Origin: Nevskiaceae bacterium
GTDB lineage: Bacteria; Pseudomonadota; Gammaproteobacteria; Steroidobacterales; Steroidobacteraceae
Length of the DNA: 64,000 nucleotides
Direction: 5' to 3'
NCBI GenBank assembly: GCA_024234075.1
Contig: JACKOV010000002.1
Location: 310,001 to 374,000 of the forward strand
Part shown: positions 44,481-54,900 of the stretch, piece after piece
Position numbering within the stretch: position 1 is the first letter of the stretch
How the letters are laid out: every line of letters starts with the position of its first letter
The notes under the pieces: model-generated
Database searches by the model: none
What the model was told of the DNA's origin: nothing
What the model saw: only the letters and a program-made list of their open reading frames with translations
Made by a program: the position numbers and the translations under genes

Positions 44481-47400
44481 CCGATCCGCGCCAACCGGAT
44501 CACGCAGCACTGCTCAAGCGTGCCCTGGCTGCCATCGATCAGCTGCAAGCGAAGCTGGCAGCGAGCGAAAAGGCGCGTACCGAGCCGATCGCGATAGTCG
44601 GCATGGGCTGTCGTTTCCCGCGGGGTGTGGCTTCGCCCGAGGCATTCTGGGAGCTGCTGCGCGAGGGTGTGGATGCCGTGACCGAGGTTCCTGCGCATCG
44701 CTGGGACGTCGACGCGATCTACGATCCCGATCCTGACGCACCGGGCAAGAGCTACACCCGCTGGGGCGCATTCGTCGACGAGGTTGACCGGTTCGATGCG
44801 GCCTTCTTCGGTGTGTCGCCTCGCGAAGCTGTCAGCATGGATCCGCAGCAGCGCCTGCTGCTAGAGGTTACGTGGGAGGCGCTCGAGCATGCTGCCATCG
44901 CACCGTCTTCGCTCGCCGGTAGCCAGACCGCGGTCTACGTCGGCATCACCACTCACGACTACGCGATGGAGCTGGCGGAGGCGGTTGGTTCACGCAACGG
45001 CGATGCCTACTCGCCATCGGGTACTGCACACAGCGTGGCCGCAGGCCGGCTGTCGTATGTGCTGGGTCTGCATGGGCCCAACGTCGCGATCGACACTGCC
45101 TGCTCGTCGTCGCTCGTGGCGCTGCACTGGGCCGTGCAAAGCCTGCGGCGGCGTGAATGCGATACCGCCCTTGCGGGCGGTGTAAACCTCACACTGACTG
45201 CCGACGGTTCGGTGCTGACCTCGCGCGCCCGGATGATGTCCTTCGATGGCCACTGCAAGACGTTCGATGCCTCGGCCGACGGCTATGTGCGTGGCGAGGG
45301 TTGCGGCATGCTGGTGCTCAAGCGCTTGTCGGATGCCCAGCGTAACGGCGACCGCGTGCTGGCCGTGGTGCGTGGCTCCGCGCTCAACCAGGATGGCCGC
45401 AGCAGCGGATTGACCGCGCCGAACGGCCAGGCACAGGAGGCGGTCATCAAGGCCGCGCTGGCTGACGCGCAGCTGAGGCCCGAAGACGTGAGCGTGATCG
45501 AAGCGCACGGTACTGGCACGCCGCTTGGTGATCCGATCGAGATCAAGGCGCTGAACGCCGTGTACGGGAAGCGTGCTGCTGGTCAGGCACTCAAGGTCGG
45601 TTCGGTCAAGACCAACATCGGCCATCTCGAGGCCGCTGCAGGGATCGCCGGTGTCATCAAGATGGTGCTGGCGTTGCAGCATCGTGCAGTACCGCCGCAT
45701 CTGCATTTCCGGCAACCCAATCCGCTGATCGATTGGGCGCACAGTGCCATCGAGGTACCTGTCGCGCTCACACCCTGGGATACGCCAGCGGGCCAGCCGC
45801 GTCGCGCGGGTATCAGTTCGTTCGGGTTCAGTGGCACCAATGCGCATGTGCTGCTCGAAGAGGCGTTTACAGCAACCGACACTAGGGCCTCCGAGGCGAT
45901 CGAGGGTCCGCAGCTGTTGCTGCTGTCCGCGCAGACACCGATCGCGCTCGCACAGATGGCGTCGCGGCTTGCCGCAAGGTTGGCACAGCAGCCCGAGGCG
46001 TCATCGCTCGCGGACGTGGCCGCCACGCTGGCACTCGGCCGCTCCCACCTGATCGAGCGCGCAGCGTTGGTTGCTACCGGCCTGGCCGACGCCGACTCCC
46101 GTCTGTCCCGCCTGGCCGCAGGGGAAACGTCCGGCGGTATCGTCCAGGGGCGCGTAGCCGGTAGCGGTACGCCCGAAGTGGTGTTCATGTTCAGCGGACA
46201 GGGTACGCAATACCTGGGCATGGCCCGGACGCTGTACGACGCGCAGCCGGTGTTTCGCTCAGCTCTCGACGAATGCGCCGGACATCTGACCGGCGAATTG
46301 CCCCGGCCGCTGCTCGAGGTGATGTTCGGCGATGCCGCCGCCCTAGACGACACGGTCTTCACGCAGCCGGCGCTCTTTGCGGTCGAGTATGCGCTGACTT
46401 CACTGTGGCGCCATTGGGGTCTGGAGCCGACCACGGTACTGGGTCACAGTGTCGGAGAGTACGTCGCGGCCTGCGTGGCCGGCGTATTCACGTTGGCCGA
46501 TGCGCTGCGCCTGATCGCGGCACGTGCACGTCTGATGAGCCGGTTGCAGCGCGACGGCGGTATGGCTGCCGTCTTCGCGGATCTGGCTACGGTCAGCGAC
46601 GCATTGCACGGATATGAGGCGCTGGTCGCCGTTGCCGCTACCAACGGCCCGCAGAACACCGTGATTTCCGGGCGCAACGACGCTCTGGATGCGGTGCTCG
46701 CCCGTCTGGGTGCGGCGGGCATCGAAGCGCAGCGTCTCAAGGTATCGCACGCTTTCCATTCTCCACTGATGGAGCCGATGCTCGACGAGTTCGAGCGTCT
46801 GGCCGCAGCCACGCCTATGGCGAGGCCACGCATCGGTCTGATCTCGAACCTGACCGGCGAGCTCGCCGATACCGAGCTGTGCGAGGCCAGGTATTGGCGC
46901 CGCCATGTGCGCGAGGCCGTACGTTTCGCAGAGTCGATCTCGACGCTGCAGCGGGATGGTTTCCGTGTCTTCGTCGAGGTTGGTCCAGCGCCCACGCTGC
47001 TGGGCATGGCCCAACGTTGCGCTGGCGCTGCCGATAGCACCTGGATCGGCTCTCTGCGTAAGTCCAGCGACGATCGGCAGACCATGCTCGAGGCGGCCGC
47101 ACGGCTCTATGTCTGCGGCGTCGAGCTGAATTGGGCTGCGGTTCTGGGCGTAACGGCCGATCACCGCCGTGTGGTGCTGCCAAGCTATCCATTCCAGCGC
47201 GAGCGCTACTGGCACGCACTCGACGGCAGCCCCGCGCGCAGCAATCTGGCAGCGTTGCGCCACCCGCATCCTTTGCTGCGCGGCGCGGTACCGAGCCCGG
47301 TGCCCATCTATCAGGGTGACGTGGGGGTCCGTCTCCAGCCTTGGTTGCGCGATCATCGGATTTTCGATTTCGTGCTGTTTCCCGGTACCGGCTACCTGGA

Positions 47401-50400
47401 ACTGGCGGCGGCCGTGGCGCGGGAACTGGGCTATGGGTCCGATGCGGCCGTGCACGGCCTCGAACTGCGCGAGGCACTTGCGCTGACGGAGGATGCCGAG
47501 CGTCAGGTCCAGGTGGTCGCCGTAGCGCAAGCCGAAGGCCGTCACGCACTGCAGATCCATAGCCGAAGCCTGAAAGGCGAACAAGCCGATGCCGCTGACT
47601 GGCGACTGCATGCGAGCTGCCTGGTCGGGCCGGCATCGGCCGCCGCGGGGCCGCCGATGCTCGATCGAGCGGGCTTGCAGGCGAAGTTGTCGGAGACCGT
47701 CGAAGCGACGGGGTACTACGAACGGTTGCGTCGGCAGGGCGCTGACTATGGCGCGCAGTTTCGGGCGTTGGTGGAGATCCGTCGTGCAGGTGCCGAGGTA
47801 CTGGCGAGACTGGAACTGCCCGCCGAAGCTGCCGGCGATGCCGCACGAATGCAACTGCACCCAGCCTTGCTAGATGCCTGTCTGCAATTGGTGGGCGTCG
47901 GAATCGATTGGCAGCTCGACGCGGATGTCCAGAGCGAGGATCTGTTCGTGCCCACGGGCATGGCCGAATACCGCCTGTGGAGCAGCGGCGCGTCGCGGGG
48001 GTGGTGCCATGCGCAGGTGTTACCGAGCGATGGCGATCCTGATCTTTACCGGGCCGATCTGTCGTTCCACGCCGATGACGGCAGCCCGATCGCGCAACTG
48101 CGCGGGCTCGAGCTGCGGCGCACCACGCGCGCGGCGCTCGAGCGCGTGCTGGGTGCCGGCAAGGCTGTCGATTGGCTGTTCGAGACTCGCTGGCAACCCG
48201 CGCCGATGCCTGCTTTGGCCGGATCCGGGCCGGAAGCCAGTGGCACCTGGCTGCTCGCGGCCGACGCGGGCAGTGTGGCCGAGGCATTGGCGCAGCAGCT
48301 ACGCGCCTCCGGTGCCACCGTGATCGAAGTGCGCCCAGGACCGGACAACCAGCAGGGTGACTTGGCCTGGACGCTTGACGAGGCGGATGCCGGACAATGG
48401 CGCACCGCTATCGCCGCCGCCGTGCAGCGCAGCGGTCGTCCATTGCGAGGCGTCGTGTCGCTGCGAGCGCTCGATGCGCAGGCGGACGAGAGCGATTCGA
48501 GGGCACTCGAGGCGACCCAGCGCAGCCTGCTCGCCGCCACTCTGGCGCTCGCCCAGGCCTTGAGCGATACCGACGCGCGCCTGTGGTTCGTGACGCGTGG
48601 TGCCCAGGCCCTGGGCAGTGCCGCGATACCTAATCTTGCGCAGGCGCCCGCCGGTGGTCTTGCCGGTGTGATCGCGTCGGAGCTGGCAGCCCAGAAAGTA
48701 CAGCGCATCGATCTGGACCCCGAGCTGCGCAGCGACGAAGCCGAGCTCCTGTTCCGCAGCATCGTGGCTCCCGATCTCGAAGACCGCAGCGCCTTGCGCG
48801 GCGGGCAGCGCCAGGTCGCCCGGCTGGTGATCGGTGACGCACAACCGCGGCTCCCCGAGGCGCCGCTGCGTCTCGAGATCACCGCACGCGGCACGCTGGA
48901 GAATCTCAAGATCCTGCCCGTGCCGCGCGAGGCTCCCGGGCCGGGTCAGGTCGAGATTCGCGTGCATGCGACCGGATTGAATTTCCGCGACGTGCTCAAT
49001 GCGCTGGGCATGTACCCGGGCGATCCCGGTCCGCTGGGAAACGAATGCGCCGGCGTCATTACGGCCATAGGCGAGGGTGTCGACGAGTTCGCCGTGGGTG
49101 ACGAGGTCGTCGCGATGGTCGACCGCAGCTTCGCGACATGGGTGCTGGCACCGGCAGTGCTCACGGTGCGCAAGCCCGTGACCATGAGTTTTGCCGAAGC
49201 TGCCACGGTGCCGGTGACTTTTCTTACGGCGCAGTACGCACTACGCGATCTCGGCCGGATCAAGCGTGGCGACCGCGTGTTGATCCATGCCGTCACCGGT
49301 GGTGTCGGCATGGCCGCGCTGCAACTGGCCGTGCGTGCCGGGGCGGAGGTCTTCGGCACTGCCGGGACGCCGGCCAAGCGCGCTCTGGCGCGGCGCCTGG
49401 GCGCCCATCACGTCGCGGATTCGCGTTCGCTGTCCTTTGCAGCCGACGTGCTCGGCGCCAGTGGCGGGCAAGGCGTCGACATCGTTCTCAACTCGCTGGC
49501 CGCCGACTTCATCCCGGAGAGTCTGCGATTGCTGCGCCCAGGTGGTCATTTCATCGAGATCGGAAAAACCGGAATATGGGATGCGGCGCGTGTGGCGCAA
49601 GAGTTCCCTGGCGTCCACTACCACCCGCTCTACCTCGGCGAAGTCGCGGCCGCCCGGCCGCACTTCGTGCGCGACATGCTCGGCGAGATCCTGGCCGACA
49701 TGGAACGCGGCGAACTGTCGCCATTGCCGCTGCGCTGCTGGCCACTGGACGAGGCCGAGAGCGCCTTCCGATTCATGGGGCAGGGCCATCACACGGGCAA
49801 GGTCGTGATTACCCAGGCACCGCCCCCGACGATCCGGGCCGACGCCAGCTATCTCGTCACGGGTGGGCTCGGTGGGCTCGGTCTGGTTTTTGCGCAATGG
49901 CTGGCCGACGCCGGGGCCAGGTACCTGTTGCTGATGGGGCGGCATGCACCCAAGCAGGAAGCGCTCGCGACGATCGAATCCTTGCGGCAGCGCGGCATCA
50001 CCGTGGAGGTTATCGCTGCAGATGTGGCCGATGATGCGGCGATGGCGGCGCTCTGGCAGCGGCCGGGTCAACCGGTCATCCGCGGTGTGCTCCATGCCGC
50101 CGGTATGGTCGACGATGCCATGCTGGGCGAGCTGGATATCGGACGTTTCGATGCCGTGATGGCGCCGAAAGTGCGTGGCAGCATGAATCTGCATCGGCAG
50201 AGTCTGCGTGCACCACTGGATTTCCTCGTCATGTTCTCATCCGGCGCTGCCTTGCTGGGGTCGCCAGGGCAGGCCAATTACGCGGCAGCCAATGCCTTCA
50301 TGGACGCACTGGCCGTCGCGCGACGTGCCCGCGGCCTACATGCGCTCAGCATCAATTGGGGCAGCTGGTCCGGCGCGGGCATGGCCGCCGCCGTGGATGA

Positions 50401-50971
50401 CACGCACCGACGCCGTTGGGCGTCGCTGGGCTTGGAAATGATCGAACCGGCGCAGGGTGTGCAGATGCTGCAGCAACTGCTGTTCGCCAATCGGCACGCT
50501 CAGGCTGCCGCGCTACCGCTCGTACGTGCACACCTGCCAGCCGGCCTGCCACCGTTCTTTGCACTCCTGCAGCAGGTTCGGATTGCCGCGGCCCAGTCGA
50601 CCCCCGTGCCCGAGGAACCCGCGGCCGCGGTCGATCTGCTGCCGCGCCTCCATGCTGGTGGTATGACCGAACGTCTCGAGTTGCTGCGCGAGTTCCTCAC
50701 CGGCCAGTTGGTCAGGGTGTTGGCCCTGGGTAGCCACGACGCCGTCGATCCGCACCGCTCCCTGATGGCACTCGGCATGGACTCGCTGATGGCGATGGAA
50801 CTGCGCAATCGCGTCCAGGCGGCCACCCAGCTGCGTGTTGCAGTGACCGATCTCCTGAAGGGGCCATCGGTCGAGCAGCTGGCCAGCGAGCTCGCGGCGC
50901 AACTGCCGCCACCGGCCGATGGCACGGCAGAGGTCGCGATCGACGACGTTTGGGAGGAGGGCAGCTTGTGA
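44477..50971 (+). CDS. PKS6: type I PKS module KS-AT-DH-ER-KR-ACP
   Basis: 2164 residues. Docking helix ALLKRALAAIDQLQAKL at the N-terminus. KS has C209; AT has S658 in GHSVGE and HAFH at 758-761 (malonyl-type). DH has H960 and D1133 (DACLQ), but the glycine of H-x3-G-x4-P is D964, so DH activity deserves a check. ER about 1473-1790 with HAVTGGVG at 1604-1611. KR has TGGLGG from T1795, a VDD motif and Y1935. ACP S2103 is in GMDSLMAM. The C-terminus is not like those of PKS1-5: it ends in an acidic segment (AIDDVWEEGSL), as expected of a partner for the TubC-type domains that begin NRPS1. Predicted unit: saturated two-carbon extension. This is the last PKS before the first amino acid. Confidence 0.93.
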   Translation: MTDPRQPDHAALLKRALAAIDQLQAKLAASEKARTEPIAIVGMGCRFPRGVASPEAFWELLREGVDAVTEVPAHRWDVDAIYDPDPDAPGKSYTRWGAFVDEVDRFDAAFFGVSPREAVSMDPQQRLLLEVTWEALEHAAIAPSSLAGSQTAVYVGITTHDYAMELAEAVGSRNGDAYSPSGTAHSVAAGRLSYVLGLHGPNVAIDTACSSSLVALHWAVQSLRRRECDTALAGGVNLTLTADGSVLTSRARMMSFDGHCKTFDASADGYVRGEGCGMLVLKRLSDAQRNGDRVLAVVRGSALNQDGRSSGLTAPNGQAQEAVIKAALADAQLRPEDVSVIEAHGTGTPLGDPIEIKALNAVYGKRAAGQALKVGSVKTNIGHLEAAAGIAGVIKMVLALQHRAVPPHLHFRQPNPLIDWAHSAIEVPVALTPWDTPAGQPRRAGISSFGFSGTNAHVLLEEAFTATDTRASEAIEGPQLLLLSAQTPIALAQMASRLAARLAQQPEASSLADVAATLALGRSHLIERAALVATGLADADSRLSRLAAGETSGGIVQGRVAGSGTPEVVFMFSGQGTQYLGMARTLYDAQPVFRSALDECAGHLTGELPRPLLEVMFGDAAALDDTVFTQPALFAVEYALTSLWRHWGLEPTTVLGHSVGEYVAACVAGVFTLADALRLIAARARLMSRLQRDGGMAAVFADLATVSDALHGYEALVAVAATNGPQNTVISGRNDALDAVLARLGAAGIEAQRLKVSHAFHSPLMEPMLDEFERLAAATPMARPRIGLISNLTGELADTELCEARYWRRHVREAVRFAESISTLQRDGFRVFVEVGPAPTLLGMAQRCAGAADSTWIGSLRKSSDDRQTMLEAAARLYVCGVELNWAAVLGVTADHRRVVLPSYPFQRERYWHALDGSPARSNLAALRHPHPLLRGAVPSPVPIYQGDVGVRLQPWLRDHRIFDFVLFPGTGYLELAAAVARELGYGSDAAVHGLELREALALTEDAERQVQVVAVAQAEGRHALQIHSRSLKGEQADAADWRLHASCLVGPASAAAGPPMLDRAGLQAKLSETVEATGYYERLRRQGADYGAQFRALVEIRRAGAEVLARLELPAEAAGDAARMQLHPALLDACLQLVGVGIDWQLDADVQSEDLFVPTGMAEYRLWSSGASRGWCHAQVLPSDGDPDLYRADLSFHADDGSPIAQLRGLELRRTTRAALERVLGAGKAVDWLFETRWQPAPMPALAGSGPEASGTWLLAADAGSVAEALAQQLRASGATVIEVRPGPDNQQGDLAWTLDEADAGQWRTAIAAAVQRSGRPLRGVVSLRALDAQADESDSRALEATQRSLLAATLALAQALSDTDARLWFVTRGAQALGSAAIPNLAQAPAGGLAGVIASELAAQKVQRIDLDPELRSDEAELLFRSIVAPDLEDRSALRGGQRQVARLVIGDAQPRLPEAPLRLEITARGTLENLKILPVPREAPGPGQVEIRVHATGLNFRDVLNALGMYPGDPGPLGNECAGVITAIGEGVDEFAVGDEVVAMVDRSFATWVLAPAVLTVRKPVTMSFAEAATVPVTFLTAQYALRDLGRIKRGDRVLIHAVTGGVGMAALQLAVRAGAEVFGTAGTPAKRALARRLGAHHVADSRSLSFAADVLGASGGQGVDIVLNSLAADFIPESLRLLRPGGHFIEIGKTGIWDAARVAQEFPGVHYHPLYLGEVAAARPHFVRDMLGEILADMERGELSPLPLRCWPLDEAESAFRFMGQGHHTGKVVITQAPPPTIRADASYLVTGGLGGLGLVFAQWLADAGARYLLLMGRHAPKQEALATIESLRQRGITVEVIAADVADDAAMAALWQRPGQPVIRGVLHAAGMVDDAMLGELDIGRFDAVMAPKVRGSMNLHRQSLRAPLDFLVMFSSGAALLGSPGQANYAAANAFMDALAVARRARGLHALSINWGSWSGAGMAAAVDDTHRRRWASLGLEMIEPAQGVQMLQQLLFANRHAQAAALPLVRAHLPAGLPPFFALLQQVRIAAAQSTPVPEEPAAAVDLLPRLHAGGMTERLELLREFLTGQLVRVLALGSHDAVDPHRSLMALGMDSLMAMELRNRVQAATQLRVAVTDLLKGPSVEQLASELAAQLPPPADGTAEVAIDDVWEEGSL
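50952..50960 (+). promoter_or_regulatory. Ribosome binding site that sets the transporter start
   Basis: GGGAGGAGG is seven bases before the GTG at 50968, which overlaps the PKS6 stop codon (GTGA). This makes the GTG a much better start than the in-frame TTG at 50950, which would lie upstream of the site. Confidence 0.8.
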
Positions 50972-51855
50972 ACGACATGCCGCTGCGCGCGATGTTGTTG
51001 ATGAGCGGGTTCGCGCTGGCCTGGGTTGTCGTCGAGGAAGTGATCGGCGGCAGCCTTTCGCAGCCCTATCCACTGCTGCAGATCGTCTGGTGTCGTTACG
51101 CGGTGCATCTGGCATTGATGCTGCTCTTCAACTTGTCCGCCCCGGGTCGCTTATGGCGCACACGGCGCCCGGGCTTTCACCTGTCGCGCTCCTTGTTGAT
51201 GCTGGTCATGCCCGCGAGCTTTGCGATGTCCGTGCAAGCCGGCGTGCCAGCCGGGTCCGTATGGGCCTTGTTCTGGGTTGCACCCTTGATCGCGCTCGGG
51301 TTCGCCCGGGAACTTCTCGGTGAGGCCGTGCCATCTCGTACGTGGTGGATCTGCGGCCTTGGCACCGCCACCGCGGCTGCAATGATGATGGACCGGCACA
51401 CGACACCGGGACTGGCATTGATGCTGCCCATCGTCATGGCGGCATCCTTCGGTGGTTATGTGGTCATGACGCGCCAGCTGGAAGGCGAGCTGCTGCAAAC
51501 GAACCTGTTCCATACCGCGCTCGGCGTATTCGTCACGCTGACGCCGATCGTGCCATGGTCGTGGGTCATGCCCACGGCTCACGATTTCGTCGTGCTGGCC
51601 GGCATCGGTGCGGTTGGTCTGCTGGCGCTGTGGGCTCTCGATCGCGCAGTAGCCGCTGCGCCAGTGTCTGCGTCAGTGCCGGCGCTCTATCTGTACATGC
51701 CGGCACTCGTGCTGGCCGTCATGGCCGTCCGGGGCGAGGTGCCGTCGCCCCGCAGGGTCCTGGGCGGTGCACTGATCTGCATCGCAGTAGCGTGGCTCGT
51801 CCGGATGCAAGGTCGAGAACTGGTGCTCGGACAGCGAAAGGTCTCGGCTGGATGA
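50968..51855 (+). CDS. EamA/DMT-family transporter inside the PKS/NRPS operon
   Basis: About 295 residues, very hydrophobic, with nine or ten transmembrane segments arranged as two similar halves. This matches the EamA (drug/metabolite transporter) family. Motifs include VWCRYAVHLALM in the first helical pair, SVWALFWVAPLIAL near the end of the first half, and SVPALYLYMPALVLAVM near the end of the second, followed by GGALICIAVAWLV. The gene is translationally coupled to PKS6 and sits between the polyketide and peptide halves of the assembly line. Export of the product or of an intermediate, or self-resistance, is an inference from this position; members of this family carry many kinds of solute. 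Confidence 0.82.
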   Translation: MNDMPLRAMLLMSGFALAWVVVEEVIGGSLSQPYPLLQIVWCRYAVHLALMLLFNLSAPGRLWRTRRPGFHLSRSLLMLVMPASFAMSVQAGVPAGSVWALFWVAPLIALGFARELLGEAVPSRTWWICGLGTATAAAMMMDRHTTPGLALMLPIVMAASFGGYVVMTRQLEGELLQTNLFHTALGVFVTLTPIVPWSWVMPTAHDFVVLAGIGAVGLLALWALDRAVAAAPVSASVPALYLYMPALVLAVMAVRGEVPSPRRVLGGALICIAVAWLVRMQGRELVLGQRKVSAG

Positions 51856-51946
51856 TCCAGGCGGATGATTGCATCGTCGAGCCGGGGACCGCGGGTTTGC
51901 GGATCCGCGCGGCAGGTCTCCGTGGCCGGTACAAACGGGTGGGTGT

Positions 51947-54900
51947 GTGACCGAGAGGAACGACATCGCGGCACTGATCGTGCGCCTGGAACGAGAGAAT
52001 GTGCGTCTATGGGAAGAGGACGGGCAGCTGCGCTTCCGCGCGCCGCGCGGCACGCTGCCGGACGAAGTCCGGAGCATGCTTGGCGAGAACCGCGAGGCAG
52101 TGATTTCGATCCTTCGTGAACGCTCCCCGTTCTCCGCCCCGAATGGCGATGGTGCGGCTGCAACGGCCGGTCTACCCGGCAGTCCCGACGAAGGACAGGT
52201 CGATCAGCTGCTGATCGATCTGGCAGCCAGAAACATCGTGCTGGCCGCGGACGGATCGCGCTTGAAGGTCAGCGCGCCGAAAGGGGTTCTCGACGATACG
52301 CTCAAGCGCAGAATCGCCAAGCTCAAGCCGGCATTACTTCAGGCGCTGGCGCATCGGTTCCCTGACTCCGGATCGTCGCCGGTACCCATCGCCGACCGAA
52401 GCCGGCCGCTCCCGCTGTCGCACATGCAGCAGCGCCTGTGGTTCCTCAAGCAGCTCGATCCGGACAATACGGCCTACAGCATCCAGTGCGCGATCCGGTT
52501 CAATGGTGCGCTGCGGAGGGATCTCGTTGACCGGACGCTGCAGCTGCTTATCCAGCGCCACGAAAGCCTGAGGACGACGTTTACCGCATCGGAAGGTATC
52601 CCCGCGTGCCGGATCGATGTCAGCCCTGAAGTGCGGATTCAAGAGCTGGATATCAGGCAGCACTCGCCGGATCGAAGCGAAGAGAATCTGCAACGTGAAT
52701 TGCGCGCACTGCTTGCACGACCGTTCGATCTGAGTAGCGGGCCGTTGTGGCGGGCGGTCTTGCTGAGAACAGCTGACCGCGAGTGGGTGTTAGCCCTGGT
52801 TTTCGACCATATCATCATCGACGGGCTGTCGCTTGGCGTCCTACTCGAGGAGTTCCGGCAGGTATATACACAGCTCGCCTGCGGCAGTGAGGTCATCCTG
52901 CCTCCGATCAATCGGCAGTACGCGGATCTCGTTGCGCTCGACAACGAACGGCTGCGCGGCGAGAGACTCGAGCGGCATCTGCAGTTCTGGAAACAGGAAC
53001 TCGCGGGCCTGCCGGAGGCGTTGCAGTTGCCGACGGATCGCCCGCGACCTGCGGTGCAGACCTACCGGGGTGCGCGCGTAGGCCGCGTGTTCACGCTATT
53101 GCCACGCTTGCGCGCAGCTGCGAGACAACTGAGGTTCACGCCGTTCGTCATTCTGCTTGCGGCATTCCAGGAGTTGTTGCACCGGTATGCCGGCGTCGAC
53201 GATCTGGCGGTTGGCACTGCGGTGGCGAACAGGGATGCTCCGGATGCGCAGGGTGTCGTGGGGTTCTTCGCCAATAACGTCGTCCTGAGGGGGAATTTGA
53301 CCGGAGATCCCACGGTACTCGAGTTGCTCAGCCGCACGCGCGACCGGTATGTCCGTTGTATGGATCATCAGGAGGTTCCGTTCGACCTCCTCGTCGATGC
53401 GTTGGTGTCGCGTCGTCAGACAGATCACTCTCCTTTGTTCCAGGTCATGTTCGTGCTGCAGGGCTGGATGCAGCCGCGACTCGACCTTCCCGATGCGACG
53501 GGCGCACTCATCGCTGCGCCGACAGTGGCGTCGCGCTACGACCTGACGGCTGATGTGATCGAATCCGACGAGGGGTTAGCGGCCTATTTCGAGTACAACA
53601 CGGACCTCTTCGACGCTGCGACGATCCGTCGGATGCTGGGTCACTACGAGCGGGTGTTGGAGCAGATGCTCAAGCAGCCGGAAGCACGAATATCCGAACT
53701 GGAGCTAACGGACGAGAAGGAGCAGCGGCAGCTGCTGATCGAGTGGAATGATACCGGCAGGGAGTACCCGTCTGCTTGTACGGTGCACGAGCTGTTCGAG
53801 GCCCAAGTGCGGCGGGCGCCGCAGGCAATAGCACTAGTATTCGGCGACGAGTCCCTGACCTACGGGGAACTCGAGGCCCGGGCGAACCGCCTTGCCCAGC
53901 ATCTTCGTGGGCTCGGTGTCGGTCGCGGAGTGCTGGTCGGCATCTGGCTGGAACGATCGGTCGAGATGGTCGTCGCGATGCTCGGTACATTGAAGGCGGG
54001 CGCGGCCTATGTTCCCCTCGATCCGGCATTTCCACCGGACCGGATCGATTTCATGATGGACGACGCGGCACTCGCGGTGGTCCTGACCCAGGAGCGATTG
54101 GCGGCCACACTTAGTGAGGGTGCACTGAAGGTGGTACGGATGGATGCCGATGCCGCAGTGATCGCGCGCGAGAGCGCGGAGAGCCTGCCCCCTGCGTCGG
54201 GGCCTGATGATCTGGCTTACGTAATCTATACGTCCGGTTCCACGGGTCGGCCAAAAGGTGTGATGATCGAGCATCGCGCGGTCGTCAACTTCCTGACGTC
54301 GATGCATCGTGAACCAGGCATCGGTCCGGAGGATCGGTTCGTCGCAGTGACCACCCTGTCCTTCGACATCGCCGGCCTGGAGTTGCATGGTCCGCTGACG
54401 GTCGGTGGGACCGTCGTGCTCGCCCCACGGGCGACGGCGCTCGATGGCATGGCGCTGGCGTCCCTGCTCGACCGCAGCGAGGCGACGTTGCTGCAAGCGA
54501 CGCCTGCGACCTGGCGACTGCTGCTGGAGAGCGGCTGGAAGGGACGACCGGGTCTCAAAATGCTATGTGGCGGTGAAGGTCTGCCGCGCGATCTTGCTGA
54601 GCGGTTGCTGGGCCTCGGTGGCGAGTTGTGGAACATGTACGGGCCGACCGAGACGACGATTTGGTCGACGCTCTGGCGCGTGACCGAAGCTTCGCGAACG
54701 GTTCCGATCGGTGTTCCCATCGCCAACACGCAAGTTTACGTGCTCGAGTCTTCGGGACAGCCGGCGCCAATTGGTGTCGCCGGCGAGCTTTGCATTGGTG
54801 GTGACGGCCTGGCTCGCGGCTATCTCAATCGCGCAGAACTGACGGCGGAGAAGTTCGTCACGCTCGATTTGCCAATCGTGGGTCGCAAGCGGGTCTACCG

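Noticed and set aside
50950..50967. TTG start for the transporter
   Set aside because: The strong GGGAGGAGG lies downstream of this TTG and points to the GTG at 50968.
51869..51946. TTG-initiated leader of NRPS1
   Set aside because: No ribosome binding site and no conserved sequence; the docking domain begins just after the GTG at 51947. It cannot be fully excluded.
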